From positions 186,001 to 250,000 of the forward strand of contig NZ_JBIQWA010000001.1 in NCBI RefSeq assembly GCF_046591575.1: a stretch of DNA of 64,000 nucleotides, in the 5' to 3' direction. The first letter of the stretch is position 1; every line of letters starts with the position of its first letter. Both the position numbers and the translations under genes were made by a program. The notes beneath the pieces are model-generated. The model was not told where the DNA came from. It ran no database searches and saw nothing but the letters and a program-made list of their open reading frames with translations. Source of the DNA: Marivita sp046591575. Lineage in GTDB: Bacteria > Pseudomonadota > Alphaproteobacteria > Rhodobacterales > Rhodobacteraceae. This document shows, piece by piece, positions 23,415 through 32,387 of this stretch.

Positions 23415-25259
23415 ATGGCCAGCCAAACTCATCCCAAAGGCGGAGCCTTCGCCAACTTTTGGCTGGGGCTTGCTCTTTGTCTGCAGTTTTGGGTGATGCC
23501 GACGATTCTTTCCGCGGCTTGTCTTGCCGCTAAAGCCATGCCGAAATACGTGATTGCGTTAATTGATGGGCGTCAGGAACCGGCTCCGGAAAAAGGCCGC
23601 ATCGCTCGGCATTTGAACGCAACACTTTCCAAGCACGGATTATTGCCGATCTATATCGACGTGTCCCAACCTCTTCCTGACGCGCTTTCCATGGTCGATG
23701 TTGCAGGAGTGTTGAGTTGGTTCGATGGCAGAGTGCCGAACCCGTCCGGTCTGAGTATTTGGCTGGACGCTCAATCCGACACATGCGGCAGCAGTCTGCC
23801 CGAGGTAATGATCGGAGATCCGGGTGGCCAAGCACTTTGGACCAGGCTTGGCACCAATGAAACTGACATCGCAATCCTGCATGATGGAACCTCAGCACGG
23901 TTGGAAACCGCCCCGGAATGGTTCGCAAAACAAGAGCTTATCACGATACCGCCGAGTCGGCTCATCGCGCCAACGCTTCCGGATAGCGCCGAGCCTCTCG
24001 CAACATTGAAAGCAACAGATGGCACGCGCCGTGCTCTGGGCTTCCAGCTCAAGACCCGCACCTGGCTGTCTGACAAGTCGGTTGTCGCACAAGACCCGCG
24101 CGGGCCAACCATCTGGTCGGCAAACCCGGACCGCATTGTTGAAGCCTCTACCGGCCATGGACCACGACCCGTACCCGACCTGGCCGTATTCCAAGGCCGA
24201 CGTATCGCATTGGCCATTTTGCTTGCGGATGGGTGGGGCCAGCGCTCTGCAGCCACCGTGCAGTCATCTCTGGGAACAGCGGCGCACGAATTCGCCAACG
24301 ACATACTCGGTTCGGACGGACCCGTCGTCACGTTCGGCTGGCCAGATCCAAAAATTCAGCCCGGCCTTGAAGATAGGGCCGCATTCGACGCAGGTGTCGC
24401 GTTTGCAGACAGGTCGCATGTCGTTCCGGTCCCCATCACTGCCAGTGCAAATGGCATCGAGTTTCAGACATCTTTTTCGCTACGCCTGTCACGTTCCAAA
24501 GCCGGCGCTTTGCACGCGACACCCCAGATAATTCCGCCAACCCTGTCATTCCAGCACGGAGAGCCCGCTTTTGGCGATGCGTCAGGGCTGCACAAACGCA
24601 ATACAGCCGCTGCACAAGGCGATATCCCTTGGCCGTCTGGACCCGATACGTTGGTCATGCGCGCCGATGACCTGCTCAACTTTTCCGCCCGCGAAGCGAT
24701 CAAAAACGCACGACAGGTGCACTCATCATCGATGCGCAATGCCATGGATATCTCACGTTACGCGGCATGGCTTGCCGGCGCAGCGTCGACGCGGCTTGTT
24801 CGTAAAACATCGAACACATGGTACATCCGTGATCGGGGCGATCTGCAGACAGTACGTGTCGACCGGGCCGAGGAATGGGCCTTGGATGCAGAAAAAAGCA
24901 AAGGTGTCCTTGGTGCCAGACGCTTTGGCCCATCGCTGTTCGTGACTGTCGATCCCGCGCACGACGCGCCAATTATGGCGCTGACCCCGCGCAGTGACAC
25001 CGATATCGTATTGACCGGGCAAATGATCGGCATCGTCGAAGCAGGACCGACCCTTGCCAACATGAGCGTTGCTGGCTGTCAGACGCAGATCTCTGCTGTC
25101 GGTCATGGCCACATCATATTCCGCGCTATGCACCGGCCTGAGGTGACAGCCGATAGCACGTTGCTTGCCGTGACATCGGTCGGAAACGGCAAATGGCGCG
25201 TTGTTTTGCCAAGCGCCAAATCGCCGAAAACCCTTACATTCGCCGTGGGGTGCAACTGA
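23415..25259 (+). CDS. PelA-like periplasmic protein lacking a recognisable deacetylase centre
   Basis: About 614 residues with a signal peptide or anchor (FANFWLGLALCLQFWVMPTI). The N-terminal 250 residues resemble the Rossmann/GATase-like domain of PelA: KYVIALIDGRQEPAPEKG, HGLLPIYIDVSQPLPDAL and DVAGVLSWFDGRVPNP. A later strand, RRIALAILLADGWGQRSA, sits where PelA deacetylase domains begin with a DGDG-like motif, but the H-x3-H metal site is absent; I checked every His and none has that spacing. The N-terminal hydrolase domain of PelA is also absent. So this looks like a PelA core that has shed its catalytic domains. It is transcribed away from the pelDEFG operon and overlaps the PelB-like gene by one base. 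The start at 23415 is less certain (a frame opens at 23367). Confidence 0.6.
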   Translation: MASQTHPKGGAFANFWLGLALCLQFWVMPTILSAACLAAKAMPKYVIALIDGRQEPAPEKGRIARHLNATLSKHGLLPIYIDVSQPLPDALSMVDVAGVLSWFDGRVPNPSGLSIWLDAQSDTCGSSLPEVMIGDPGGQALWTRLGTNETDIAILHDGTSARLETAPEWFAKQELITIPPSRLIAPTLPDSAEPLATLKATDGTRRALGFQLKTRTWLSDKSVVAQDPRGPTIWSANPDRIVEASTGHGPRPVPDLAVFQGRRIALAILLADGWGQRSAATVQSSLGTAAHEFANDILGSDGPVVTFGWPDPKIQPGLEDRAAFDAGVAFADRSHVVPVPITASANGIEFQTSFSLRLSRSKAGALHATPQIIPPTLSFQHGEPAFGDASGLHKRNTAAAQGDIPWPSGPDTLVMRADDLLNFSAREAIKNARQVHSSSMRNAMDISRYAAWLAGAASTRLVRKTSNTWYIRDRGDLQTVRVDRAEEWALDAEKSKGVLGARRFGPSLFVTVDPAHDAPIMALTPRSDTDIVLTGQMIGIVEAGPTLANMSVAGCQTQISAVGHGHIIFRAMHRPEVTADSTLLAVTSVGNGKWRVVLPSAKSPKTLTFAVGCN

Positions 25260-26515
25260 TGCACGAGCGCGACGCATTTCTGAAACTGATAATATTGGCC
25301 GGGTTGAGTGCAGTTGCAGCGCTTATCCTGTTACCTAAAGGAGAGTTGGGCCAAGAAGCAGAACTTGCCTCCCTGCCGCCTTCCGGGTCGCTTGCAAGAT
25401 TGGACGCTATGGGCGACCAGCTTACGCCACAACTGGCGTTTCGTCATGCCGAACTTACCGCAGCATCAGGCAATGCAAAGGCGGCGGATGCCTTGCTGGC
25501 CTCTCTTGCCAAGCGCTTTGGCGAGACCAATGCAATCGCCACTGCGCGCGCCAACCTTGCGTTACGATCGGGCGACCTTGAATTGGCAGGTGAGCATTTT
25601 GAAAGAGCATCTTCGCTGGCAAACGATCCTGTTCAAAGACAACGATTGGGACATCTCTATCGTCAGTTGGGCGACGGCGAAAAGGAACGGGCATTGCTGA
25701 AGGCTGTCGATTTTGCCGACCTCACCGGATTCGAACGATTGCGACTGGTTGATATCGTGGCAGCCCAAGGTGCCATGTCGGAGGCCCGTGCACTGGCTGA
25801 AACCGCCGTTCAGATGGGCGGCACCGACGCAAAAAAGCAAGCCGAACGGTACGCAGCACTTGCTTTATCTGCGGACGATCCTGACGATTTTGTAAAGACG
25901 ATGGCGGGCTGGCTTGACGGGCCAAATGCCGAAGCTCTTGCTTTGCCCATCGCGACAATCATAGCCACAATACCACAGCAGTCCCGCGCAATTGCGTCGC
26001 AAATGGTTGCCAGCGCTCCCGAAACCCGGCCTCTTCTGGTCTCGACGCTCTCTCGGGTCGAATTGTTTGGTGCCGCACGGATGTTGGCGCAGCCGTGGTC
26101 AATCTCCGGGCCGCCCGATCGCGAAAGTTGGGATGCGCTTGTTTTTTATGCCGATCGGAGCGCCGATGTTGGTCTGCTAGAAGCAACCCTAAGGCATTCA
26201 GACGTTCCGGACGACCTGAAGCTCCAATATCTTTTACCGTTGGTCCGTTACGGGGGCGGGCAGGCACTTTTGCCATATCGCCATTGGCTTTCAGATGATC
26301 GTCTTGAATCGGTGCCACTCGTCGATGCGGCATGGGCGATCTGGAAGCAGTTTCCGGATGCTGCCTTTGACGCGTTGCGGCAGGCGGCGACACCAGAAAC
26401 CGACCCGGTACTCTGGCGTGCGATTGCAAGCGAGCTCGGAGGCACCGGGTATCTGGAGCGGCTGCACGCTCTGTCTCAGAGCGATACAGATATCGCCGCC
26501 ATGTTTCGTCGGTGA
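25259..26515 (+). CDS. PelB-like TPR protein without porin domain
   Basis: A 418-residue protein with one N-terminal membrane helix (FLKLIILAGLSAVAALILL) and then TPR-type helical repeats: ALADALLASLAKRFG-like units such as AELTAASGNAKAADALLASL, ANLALRSGDLELAGEHFERA and RLGHLYRQLGDGEKERALL. PelB of Pseudomonas has the same membrane helix and TPR array but continues into a 16-strand outer-membrane barrel; this protein stops well short of that (PelB is about 1190 residues). The ATG overlaps the stop of the PelA-like gene by one base. It probably scaffolds PelA-like enzymes in the periplasm. The identification as PelB-like depends on context. Confidence 0.6.
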   Translation: MHERDAFLKLIILAGLSAVAALILLPKGELGQEAELASLPPSGSLARLDAMGDQLTPQLAFRHAELTAASGNAKAADALLASLAKRFGETNAIATARANLALRSGDLELAGEHFERASSLANDPVQRQRLGHLYRQLGDGEKERALLKAVDFADLTGFERLRLVDIVAAQGAMSEARALAETAVQMGGTDAKKQAERYAALALSADDPDDFVKTMAGWLDGPNAEALALPIATIIATIPQQSRAIASQMVASAPETRPLLVSTLSRVELFGAARMLAQPWSISGPPDRESWDALVFYADRSADVGLLEATLRHSDVPDDLKLQYLLPLVRYGGGQALLPYRHWLSDDRLESVPLVDAAWAIWKQFPDAAFDALRQAATPETDPVLWRAIASELGGTGYLERLHALSQSDTDIAAMFRR

Positions 26516-26561
26516 CAAGTTGTTTGCCACAGGTGCGGCAGCCCGTTAGCAGGGATCGGAA

Positions 26562-27518
26562 TCACCGATAATGGGACGCGGGCGGTGCAAGATATGAAAA
26601 GCTGCCATCTGGGACGATATACGGCGCATATCCCCTGTCGCGGGCCTTTTGCGCGATAATCTTGGCCTGGTCATTGGAAGCAAAATCCAAAGATAAAACG
26701 GATATACCACGGTTCAGATAATCTTGTGTCAAAGCGGCATGCAGGTCAGGATGGTCCGCCGCGCCAAACCCGTCTTCAATCATGATGCCGTCAATCGCGT
26801 CGCGGTAAGCGTCAAAGTCATCACGCGCCGACGCTGGTGCATCGCGACCAATAAATACGCCGTTATTGACAACGATCAGTGCATCGCAACGGATCTCTCG
26901 CGCCTTCGACGCGATCTCTTTGACAAGGTTTAACATGACAGCAGCCGACATCTCGATGCTGCGGGGGGTGTCCGGCAATCCTGAAACCAATGATCCCGCG
27001 ACGAAATAGTTCAACACATCATCAAGAAATAGACCATCCGCTCCGGTGGCCAACAAGCGTTCCACACGTTCGTGCAGTATGCCGCGCCATTCGGGCTGCC
27101 AGAATGCAGCAAGTTTGTCACCGTGCGCGGTGACTGGTCCAACCCAGCTTGGGATTGACCTGTCGGAAGGCCAATAATCGCGCCAAGGCTCGACCTCGGT
27201 CAAATTCAGATAGACCAGAACCGGCCGTGAGCCGTCTTGTCCAATAGTCTGAATTTCGGCGGGCGTGAAGAAACGCTCTTTTCCGTCGGATGTATCAAGC
27301 GCTCCGACTTTCGCCGCTTCCATGATGAGCAAACCGTGTGAGGTGTCGTTCAGCGTGTCAGCGTTGAAATCCGGCCCCCAATATTGCACCCCGTATCCGT
27401 TTTGGAGCGCGTCCTGCATTTTTCCAGCGCGGTCGTCCTGCGACACCTCACATGCCATGCCGATCACTGGTGACGCTAAAAGACACATGGGTAGCAACGC
27501 GTGGCCGAACATTGTCAT
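26562..27518 (-). CDS. Secreted GH114-like glycoside hydrolase (PelA-hydrolase-like)
   Basis: A 318-residue protein with a signal peptide (LLPMCLLASPVIGMA) and a TIM-barrel of the TM1410/GH114 family: YGVQYWGPDFNADTL, RPVLVYLNLTEVEPWRDYW, the catalytic-strand motif GADGLFLDDVLNYF (Asp166/167) and DGIMIEDGF (Glu248). Such enzymes cut alpha-1,4-linked galactosaminoglycans, and PelA's own hydrolase domain is a relative. It overlaps galE by four bases and lies convergent to the PelB-like gene. A periplasmic hydrolase in a Pel locus would trim polymer or release secreted chains. It is distinct from the RTX-linked hydrolase at 14605-16029. Confidence 0.85.
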   Translation of the reverse strand: MTMFGHALLPMCLLASPVIGMACEVSQDDRAGKMQDALQNGYGVQYWGPDFNADTLNDTSHGLLIMEAAKVGALDTSDGKERFFTPAEIQTIGQDGSRPVLVYLNLTEVEPWRDYWPSDRSIPSWVGPVTAHGDKLAAFWQPEWRGILHERVERLLATGADGLFLDDVLNYFVAGSLVSGLPDTPRSIEMSAAVMLNLVKEIASKAREIRCDALIVVNNGVFIGRDAPASARDDFDAYRDAIDGIMIEDGFGAADHPDLHAALTQDYLNRGISVLSLDFASNDQAKIIAQKARDRGYAPYIVPDGSFSYLAPPASHYR

Positions 27519-28645
27519 GCCAGAGCGCTTTTGCCGTCGGCTATGCTCAAGCTTTCAAAATCTTCCAGGACGCGATTTGCCCAGCGAGCGTCTGCTCCGA
27601 TCCGATTACGCCGTTTAATCCGCGGCTCCATCATCGCAACTTGGAAACGCCAGTGATCCCGACACATTTCCTCAAGACCAAGTTCTGCACTCCAATTGAA
27701 AAGGGCCGACGCAAGCGACGGATCGGCAAGGGACAGACCGACATCTCCGGGCCTGCGTGGACCGATCTGATAAGGTATCTGAAACCCGCACACTTTTGAA
27801 AAAGCATTCAGCACCTCAAGCACGGTATGCCCCTTCCCGGTGCCCAGGTTCACCTTTCGATGTGGCAAGATATTGGTCATCTGTGAAAAAAGATGCTCTA
27901 CCGCCGCGACATGACCCCGGGCGAGATCAACCACGTGAATGTAATCGCGGCTGCCCGTGCCATCATGCGTTTCGTAGTCGTTTCCAAATATTTGCACTTT
28001 GTTGCGCATGCCCGCTGCCGCCTGAACAATAAAGGGAAAAAGGTTGTTAGGCGGTCCGTTGGGATTTTCCCCGATAAAGCCGGACGGATGTGCCCCAACC
28101 GGATTGAAATAGCGCAGTGACAAAGCATGAAAATCATCCGTGGACACAACAAAATCGTCGATGATGTCTTCAATCATCAGCTTGCTGCGTCCATACGGGT
28201 TCTGGCCACATGTCAGCGCGGTTTCTGGGATCGGCAGCACCTTGGCGTCGCCATACACAGTGGCCGATGAGGAAAAGACCAATCTTTTGCATCCCGTCCC
28301 ACGCATCGCCGACAAGACCGACAACGCACCGTTGATATTGTCGTGGTAGTAGAGCAGAGGATCAGCGACAGACTCGCCAACCGCCTTTTTGCCGGCGAAA
28401 TGAATCACCGCATCGACTGAATGACGCTGAATGACATCAGCAACAAGACGTGCGTTTCGAACATCCCCCTCAACAAGCCAAATCTTACCGCCGCCGGTGA
28501 TTTTCGGCACGCCTGCCAAAGCATCACGGGCAGAATTTTCGAAGTTGTCGATTATAACAACAGAGTAGCCTGCATTTAACAATTCGACGGTCGTGTGAGA
28601 GCCGATATATCCCGCACCTCCGGTTGCCAGTATGCATTTTGTCAT
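27515..28645 (-). CDS. galE: UDP-glucose/UDP-GlcNAc 4-epimerase
   Basis: A 376-residue short-chain dehydrogenase-type epimerase. The NAD-binding TGGAGYIGSHTTVELL, the catalytic region VFSSSATVYGD and the YGRSK pair (Tyr and Lys of YxxxK) are all present, as are the substrate-loop features GRPGDV-like RRPGDVG. It is about 35 residues longer than standard GalE because of a C-terminal tail. It converts UDP-glucose to UDP-galactose and possibly UDP-GlcNAc to UDP-GalNAc, the Pel precursor. Placement between the deacetylase-RTX gene and the GH114-like gene on one strand supports a role in feeding this polysaccharide. GGAG lies upstream of the start. Confidence 0.93.
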   Translation of the reverse strand: MTKCILATGGAGYIGSHTTVELLNAGYSVVIIDNFENSARDALAGVPKITGGGKIWLVEGDVRNARLVADVIQRHSVDAVIHFAGKKAVGESVADPLLYYHDNINGALSVLSAMRGTGCKRLVFSSSATVYGDAKVLPIPETALTCGQNPYGRSKLMIEDIIDDFVVSTDDFHALSLRYFNPVGAHPSGFIGENPNGPPNNLFPFIVQAAAGMRNKVQIFGNDYETHDGTGSRDYIHVVDLARGHVAAVEHLFSQMTNILPHRKVNLGTGKGHTVLEVLNAFSKVCGFQIPYQIGPRRPGDVGLSLADPSLASALFNWSAELGLEEMCRDHWRFQVAMMEPRIKRRNRIGADARWANRVLEDFESLSIADGKSALA

Positions 28646-28693
28646 TGCCGTCTCCGTGCGCTCGTCGTGTCTTTCGAGACCGATTATTTTCTA

Positions 28694-31600
28694 TCACGCG
28701 AAAGTAATGTCACAGGCGTCCAGCTCGCTCCTTTGAAGCCCGACAAGGGTCAGGAACACAGTGTCTCCATCCATCAAACGAACATCGCCGTCGTGATCCA
28801 CAAAATCGTTCAATGCATCTGCTTCATCTGACCAGTGGAACAGTTCAGAAACGGTTTCCGGGGCGAAAACCAAGTTGTCCTCGCTTGGCTGGTAATCCAG
28901 CACCACCGATCCGGCCGAAGCGGAATTGATAATGAAACCGTCTTTTCCATTACCCCCAAGCAGCCAGTCCGCGCCACCGCCACCGTCAATAATGTCGTCG
29001 GCAGAACCACCGATGATGATTTCGGTCGCCGCGGTGCCACCCGTACCTTGATCGACATGGTCTACGACCAACGTGTTCATGCCACCGTCCAGCACAACAT
29101 CTAGCGTGCTACCGGTCCAGTTGGATGCCCCCTCGGCCCCCCGTATGATGACAGCACCCGTGTCCCAAACCGGAGCGAGACTAAGTGACGCCACGCCATC
29201 TCCATAGATCACCGCATGCAACTCGCGGCCATCCCCTGTAACCGACACCAGTTCCGCGCGGTCTGGCAAAGCAGTCAGGCGCGTAACATCATCCGTCGGG
29301 ACGCCCAAGGTGATATCGAACTGGCCACCGTTCTGTGGCAGAAAGACCTGTGTGTCGTCCCAGGCATACCAGCCCGCCACCGACGCGATTTGTTCGCCGA
29401 CGTCCAGCGCAAAACGTCCCGCCGCATCGCCGGAAACAATGTTCGCCATAAGAACGTCATCGGCGCGGCTCAAGGTCAATTCGCTGTCCTCAAAGGTCGC
29501 GATGCGTTCTGCCAAATCCTGCCCGGTTACAAATTCCGTCCCGGCCTCGTGTGCACCCGCAAGAAAATTGTCGAACATTTCGAATGTGTAGAGCGACGGT
29601 TCTCCGCCGAACCCCCACTCGGTCGGACCATAGTCGTGCCAGGGGAAGGCAATGATCGGCGTGGCTCCATTGTTGGTGATATCAGCAAATTCCTCGCTCC
29701 AGATCGCCGCTGCTTCTTCTGGCGTCTTGTTCTGAAATTGAATGAGCGAAAAATCGAAAGACATGTTCGGAGCAAGGTAAACGGCATCCTGAAGATCTGG
29801 GGTAAGGTATCCGAAAGCGCCGGGATAGCCCGCCCCCTCGCCGGAATATCCGCCGGACATATAATCGAAAAAACGAATTATTTCCCGCGACGTATCGAGC
29901 GTTTCAGGGGCACCGGGCACCGCCGCTCCTGTCACGTTGATGCCAAGCTGCTGTTCGATCTCGAAAGCAGAGGTTTCAAATTGAAACCGATACGAGTTCA
30001 AAAGGATGTCTTGCTCAGCCGCTGTCAGCTCCCAAGGATCAACTGAATCTGAATTGCGAGGATCGACAAGGTCCAACAGCGTCAAAAGTTCAGGTGTATC
30101 ACCGTTCAGCAGATTGGTGTCGTTCGGGTGCGTATAGCTGTGGGTTCCGATCTCGTTCCCCATCGCAAGAAGTTCTTGATAGAGCGGTGCCGAGATCTCC
30201 CAATCAGTCTGCCGATCCGGCGGGTTAGCACCCACGTTGATATAGTAAGAGCCCACGAAATTGTATTTATCCAGCCAATCTGCCAAAATCGCATTCAGGC
30301 TGTCATAGACGCCGGGTTCCTGTATCACGACATCAAAGACCTGTTGGCTTAGGTCCATATCGTTGCGCGAATAAAAAATGGATGGATTGCGCGACATTTG
30401 CAGCGCAACATCCGCTGTGCCGATATCATCCTTGGCGATCCAGTCGATCGCTTCATGCAAGATGTTCGAATTGCCGATCACCGCGTCAGTAGCGAAATGC
30501 ACATTCCGGTTTCCGGCAATTTCAGTTGCAACAACAGCCGCCCGGGGTGTTTCAACACCATCCAGCATGGTGATCTGATCAAAGAGCACCGAACCTGCTC
30601 CGGTCACGTCGCGGAAGTTCAGGTAGGACGTGAGCGTTTCATAGGAATCGACCAACGTACCCGCATCATACTCATCCAGAATGGGGTTGCTGCCATCCCG
30701 GGCAAACACCTCAATGCCATCCGTTAGGCCAAACCCGTCCAACGTCACACCCAGCAACGATTGCATCTGCGCGTAGGAATTGCCCGGCAACGCCGCACCT
30801 GTTTCGTCATTGGTCATGAAATTGCCAGCGGCAATGATCCCGGTGCCAGACTGAACCGCAATATCCAGCGCCGCTTTGATCTCGGACAGCTGGTTTGTCT
30901 GAACATTGGCAAACCCGGGGAAAACCAGAACATCATATTCGGCCAGCCGAGCCGCATCTGTCAGGTCTGCTTCGCCAAGTAGATCAAACGGAATGCCTGC
31001 CTGCATCGCTTGGGCCTGCGCCGACATCACCAACTGGCCATAATTTGTCAGATTAAAATAGTTTTCGGCTGAGGTTTCAGAATAAACAATGCCAACCTTC
31101 AGATCTGGTGAGCCGGGTGGCAACTCAGGAGTCCCCGCTATCAGGTCAACATTGGAATAATCACCCGGCAGAAAGACTTGATTGTTGATGTCGGCAAAAA
31201 CCCGAACCCCATCGCTGATCCCGGCGACCGCCAAAGGCACTGCGATTTCCGCAACCGTCGCGTCGTCGCTGTAGCGAATATTAACATCGGTGACGAACAC
31301 CTCTCCGGCTCCGCCCGTGTAAAGCGCAGCAGTGCCATCGGCGGCGATTTCGATATTGTATTCTACACCCCCAGCAAACCCCCAGATCTGGTATCCGGTG
31401 GATCGATCCAGTTCTGTATCCAGCCAGAGTGTCGTATTCTCGCCGATCGGGATTGGCGCAGTCAGCGCAAACACCGCGTTGTCCCCGGTGATCTGACCGC
31501 GAATGGTCGATTCATCCTCAGCGGTAAAGAGCAGCGTCGCACCCTCCCAATCCGCCAGATCGCCATCAAGCGTAACGGCCCCGACAGGCACCGGGTCAGG

Positions 31601-32089
31601 AAGCGTCTGGCCATCATTTCCGACAATCAGGTCAACATTGGAATAATCACCCGGCAGAAAGACCTGGTTGTTGATGTCGGCAAATACCCGAACCCCATCG
31701 CTGATCCCGGCGACCGCCAAAGGCACTGCGATTTCCGCAACCGTCGCGTCGTCGCTGTAGCGAATATCAACATCGGTGACGAACACCTCTCCGGCCCCGC
31801 CCGTGTAAAGCGCAGCAGTGCCATCCCCGGCGATTTCGATATTGTATTCTACACCCCCAGCAAACCCCCAGATCTGGTATCCGGTGGTTCGATCCAGATC
31901 CGTATCCAGCCAGAGTGTCGTATTCTGGCCAATTGCTACTTCCCCACTGATGGCAAAAAACAGGCTGTCCGAACTCATCGCGCCATAAAGCGCGTATTGC
32001 GTTGGTCCTCTGTCCACATACAACAGCTCGTCGTCTGTCCAGTCAGCAAGCGTTCCGTCGATGACTTTTGGTAAAATCTGGCTGGGCAA
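28694..32089 (-). CDS. RTX protein: tandem CBM9-like repeats, GATase-like and polysaccharide deacetylase domains
   Basis: About 1131 residues, no signal peptide. Order: two tandem carbohydrate-binding-like domains (about 9-150 and 170-320; each starts DGTLADW/DGDLADW), nearly identical over 100 residues; a GATase/Rossmann-like domain (about 330-540: KVGIVYSETS, YDVLVFPGFANVQT); a CE4/PelA-type deacetylase (about 560-830) with YYINVGANPP and GTHSYTHP, the H-x3-H metal pair at about 650 and 654, and IIAFPWHDYG; a beta-rich region; and a short RTX block (GGSADDIIDGGGGADWLLGG) near 1027-1050. GATase plus deacetylase is the PelA core order. The likely start is the TTG at 32089 because CGGAG lies seven bases upstream; a TTG at 32116 lacks such a site. 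RTX repeats imply type I secretion, so deacetylation may occur outside the cell. Confidence 0.8.
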   Translation of the reverse strand: MPSQILPKVIDGTLADWTDDELLYVDRGPTQYALYGAMSSDSLFFAISGEVAIGQNTTLWLDTDLDRTTGYQIWGFAGGVEYNIEIAGDGTAALYTGGAGEVFVTDVDIRYSDDATVAEIAVPLAVAGISDGVRVFADINNQVFLPGDYSNVDLIVGNDGQTLPDPVPVGAVTLDGDLADWEGATLLFTAEDESTIRGQITGDNAVFALTAPIPIGENTTLWLDTELDRSTGYQIWGFAGGVEYNIEIAADGTAALYTGGAGEVFVTDVNIRYSDDATVAEIAVPLAVAGISDGVRVFADINNQVFLPGDYSNVDLIAGTPELPPGSPDLKVGIVYSETSAENYFNLTNYGQLVMSAQAQAMQAGIPFDLLGEADLTDAARLAEYDVLVFPGFANVQTNQLSEIKAALDIAVQSGTGIIAAGNFMTNDETGAALPGNSYAQMQSLLGVTLDGFGLTDGIEVFARDGSNPILDEYDAGTLVDSYETLTSYLNFRDVTGAGSVLFDQITMLDGVETPRAAVVATEIAGNRNVHFATDAVIGNSNILHEAIDWIAKDDIGTADVALQMSRNPSIFYSRNDMDLSQQVFDVVIQEPGVYDSLNAILADWLDKYNFVGSYYINVGANPPDRQTDWEISAPLYQELLAMGNEIGTHSYTHPNDTNLLNGDTPELLTLLDLVDPRNSDSVDPWELTAAEQDILLNSYRFQFETSAFEIEQQLGINVTGAAVPGAPETLDTSREIIRFFDYMSGGYSGEGAGYPGAFGYLTPDLQDAVYLAPNMSFDFSLIQFQNKTPEEAAAIWSEEFADITNNGATPIIAFPWHDYGPTEWGFGGEPSLYTFEMFDNFLAGAHEAGTEFVTGQDLAERIATFEDSELTLSRADDVLMANIVSGDAAGRFALDVGEQIASVAGWYAWDDTQVFLPQNGGQFDITLGVPTDDVTRLTALPDRAELVSVTGDGRELHAVIYGDGVASLSLAPVWDTGAVIIRGAEGASNWTGSTLDVVLDGGMNTLVVDHVDQGTGGTAATEIIIGGSADDIIDGGGGADWLLGGNGKDGFIINSASAGSVVLDYQPSEDNLVFAPETVSELFHWSDEADALNDFVDHDGDVRLMDGDTVFLTLVGLQRSELDACDITFA
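31141..31440. repeat. Direct repeat, copy 1 (inside the RTX deacetylase gene)
   Basis: About 300 bases repeated at 31627-31926 with an offset of 486 bases and only about ten differences. It encodes most of the second CBM9-like domain. Such a level of DNA identity points to recent duplication or ongoing gene conversion within the gene. Confidence 0.9.
31627..31926. repeat. Direct repeat, copy 2 (inside the RTX deacetylase gene)
   Basis: Partner of the repeat at 31141-31440, encoding most of the first CBM9-like domain. Recombination between the copies would delete or add one 162-residue domain unit without changing the reading frame (486 is divisible by three). Confidence 0.9.
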
Positions 32090-32387
32090 GGCAGCACTCC
32101 GTTGGAAAGGCGACAAAGAAGGGCAGTTGCGGCGGGGTGCAACAAACCGTTACTTTATCGGCGACAATGAGGACGCAGCGCAATTAAACAGACGGCGCAG
32201 TCCTGGCAAAAAACTTCCACCTAAAGGTGCAGCCGCCTCCGATGAACCCTGCCCGTACTGGTCGCCAACACCTTTGCGATGTGAAATTCCGCTCGACCGG
32301 GCGAGTGACTGGGCTTGTTGATCATTAAGATCAAAAACGTGACCTAAATGGTCATGCACCGCGATTGCCACAACTAAAGAGTGTCAG
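32090..32387. other. Non-coding gap between RTX deacetylase gene and tRNA-Lys
   Basis: About 298 bases with no convincing gene. A 73-codon frame on the minus strand (32150-32371) lacks a ribosome site and shows no recognisable pattern. The leader and promoter of the RTX deacetylase gene should lie here. Confidence 0.5.

Noticed and set aside
31141..31926. Paired 300-base repeats as a possible mobile element
   Set aside because: They lie inside one reading frame, carry no terminal inverted repeats and encode protein domains.
31178..32074. 298-codon open frame on the plus strand with an internal repeat
   Set aside because: The repeat simply mirrors the duplicated CBM-like domains of the RTX gene on the other strand.
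32150..32371. 73-codon frame next to tRNA-Lys
   Set aside because: No ribosome site or recognisable pattern; may be chance.
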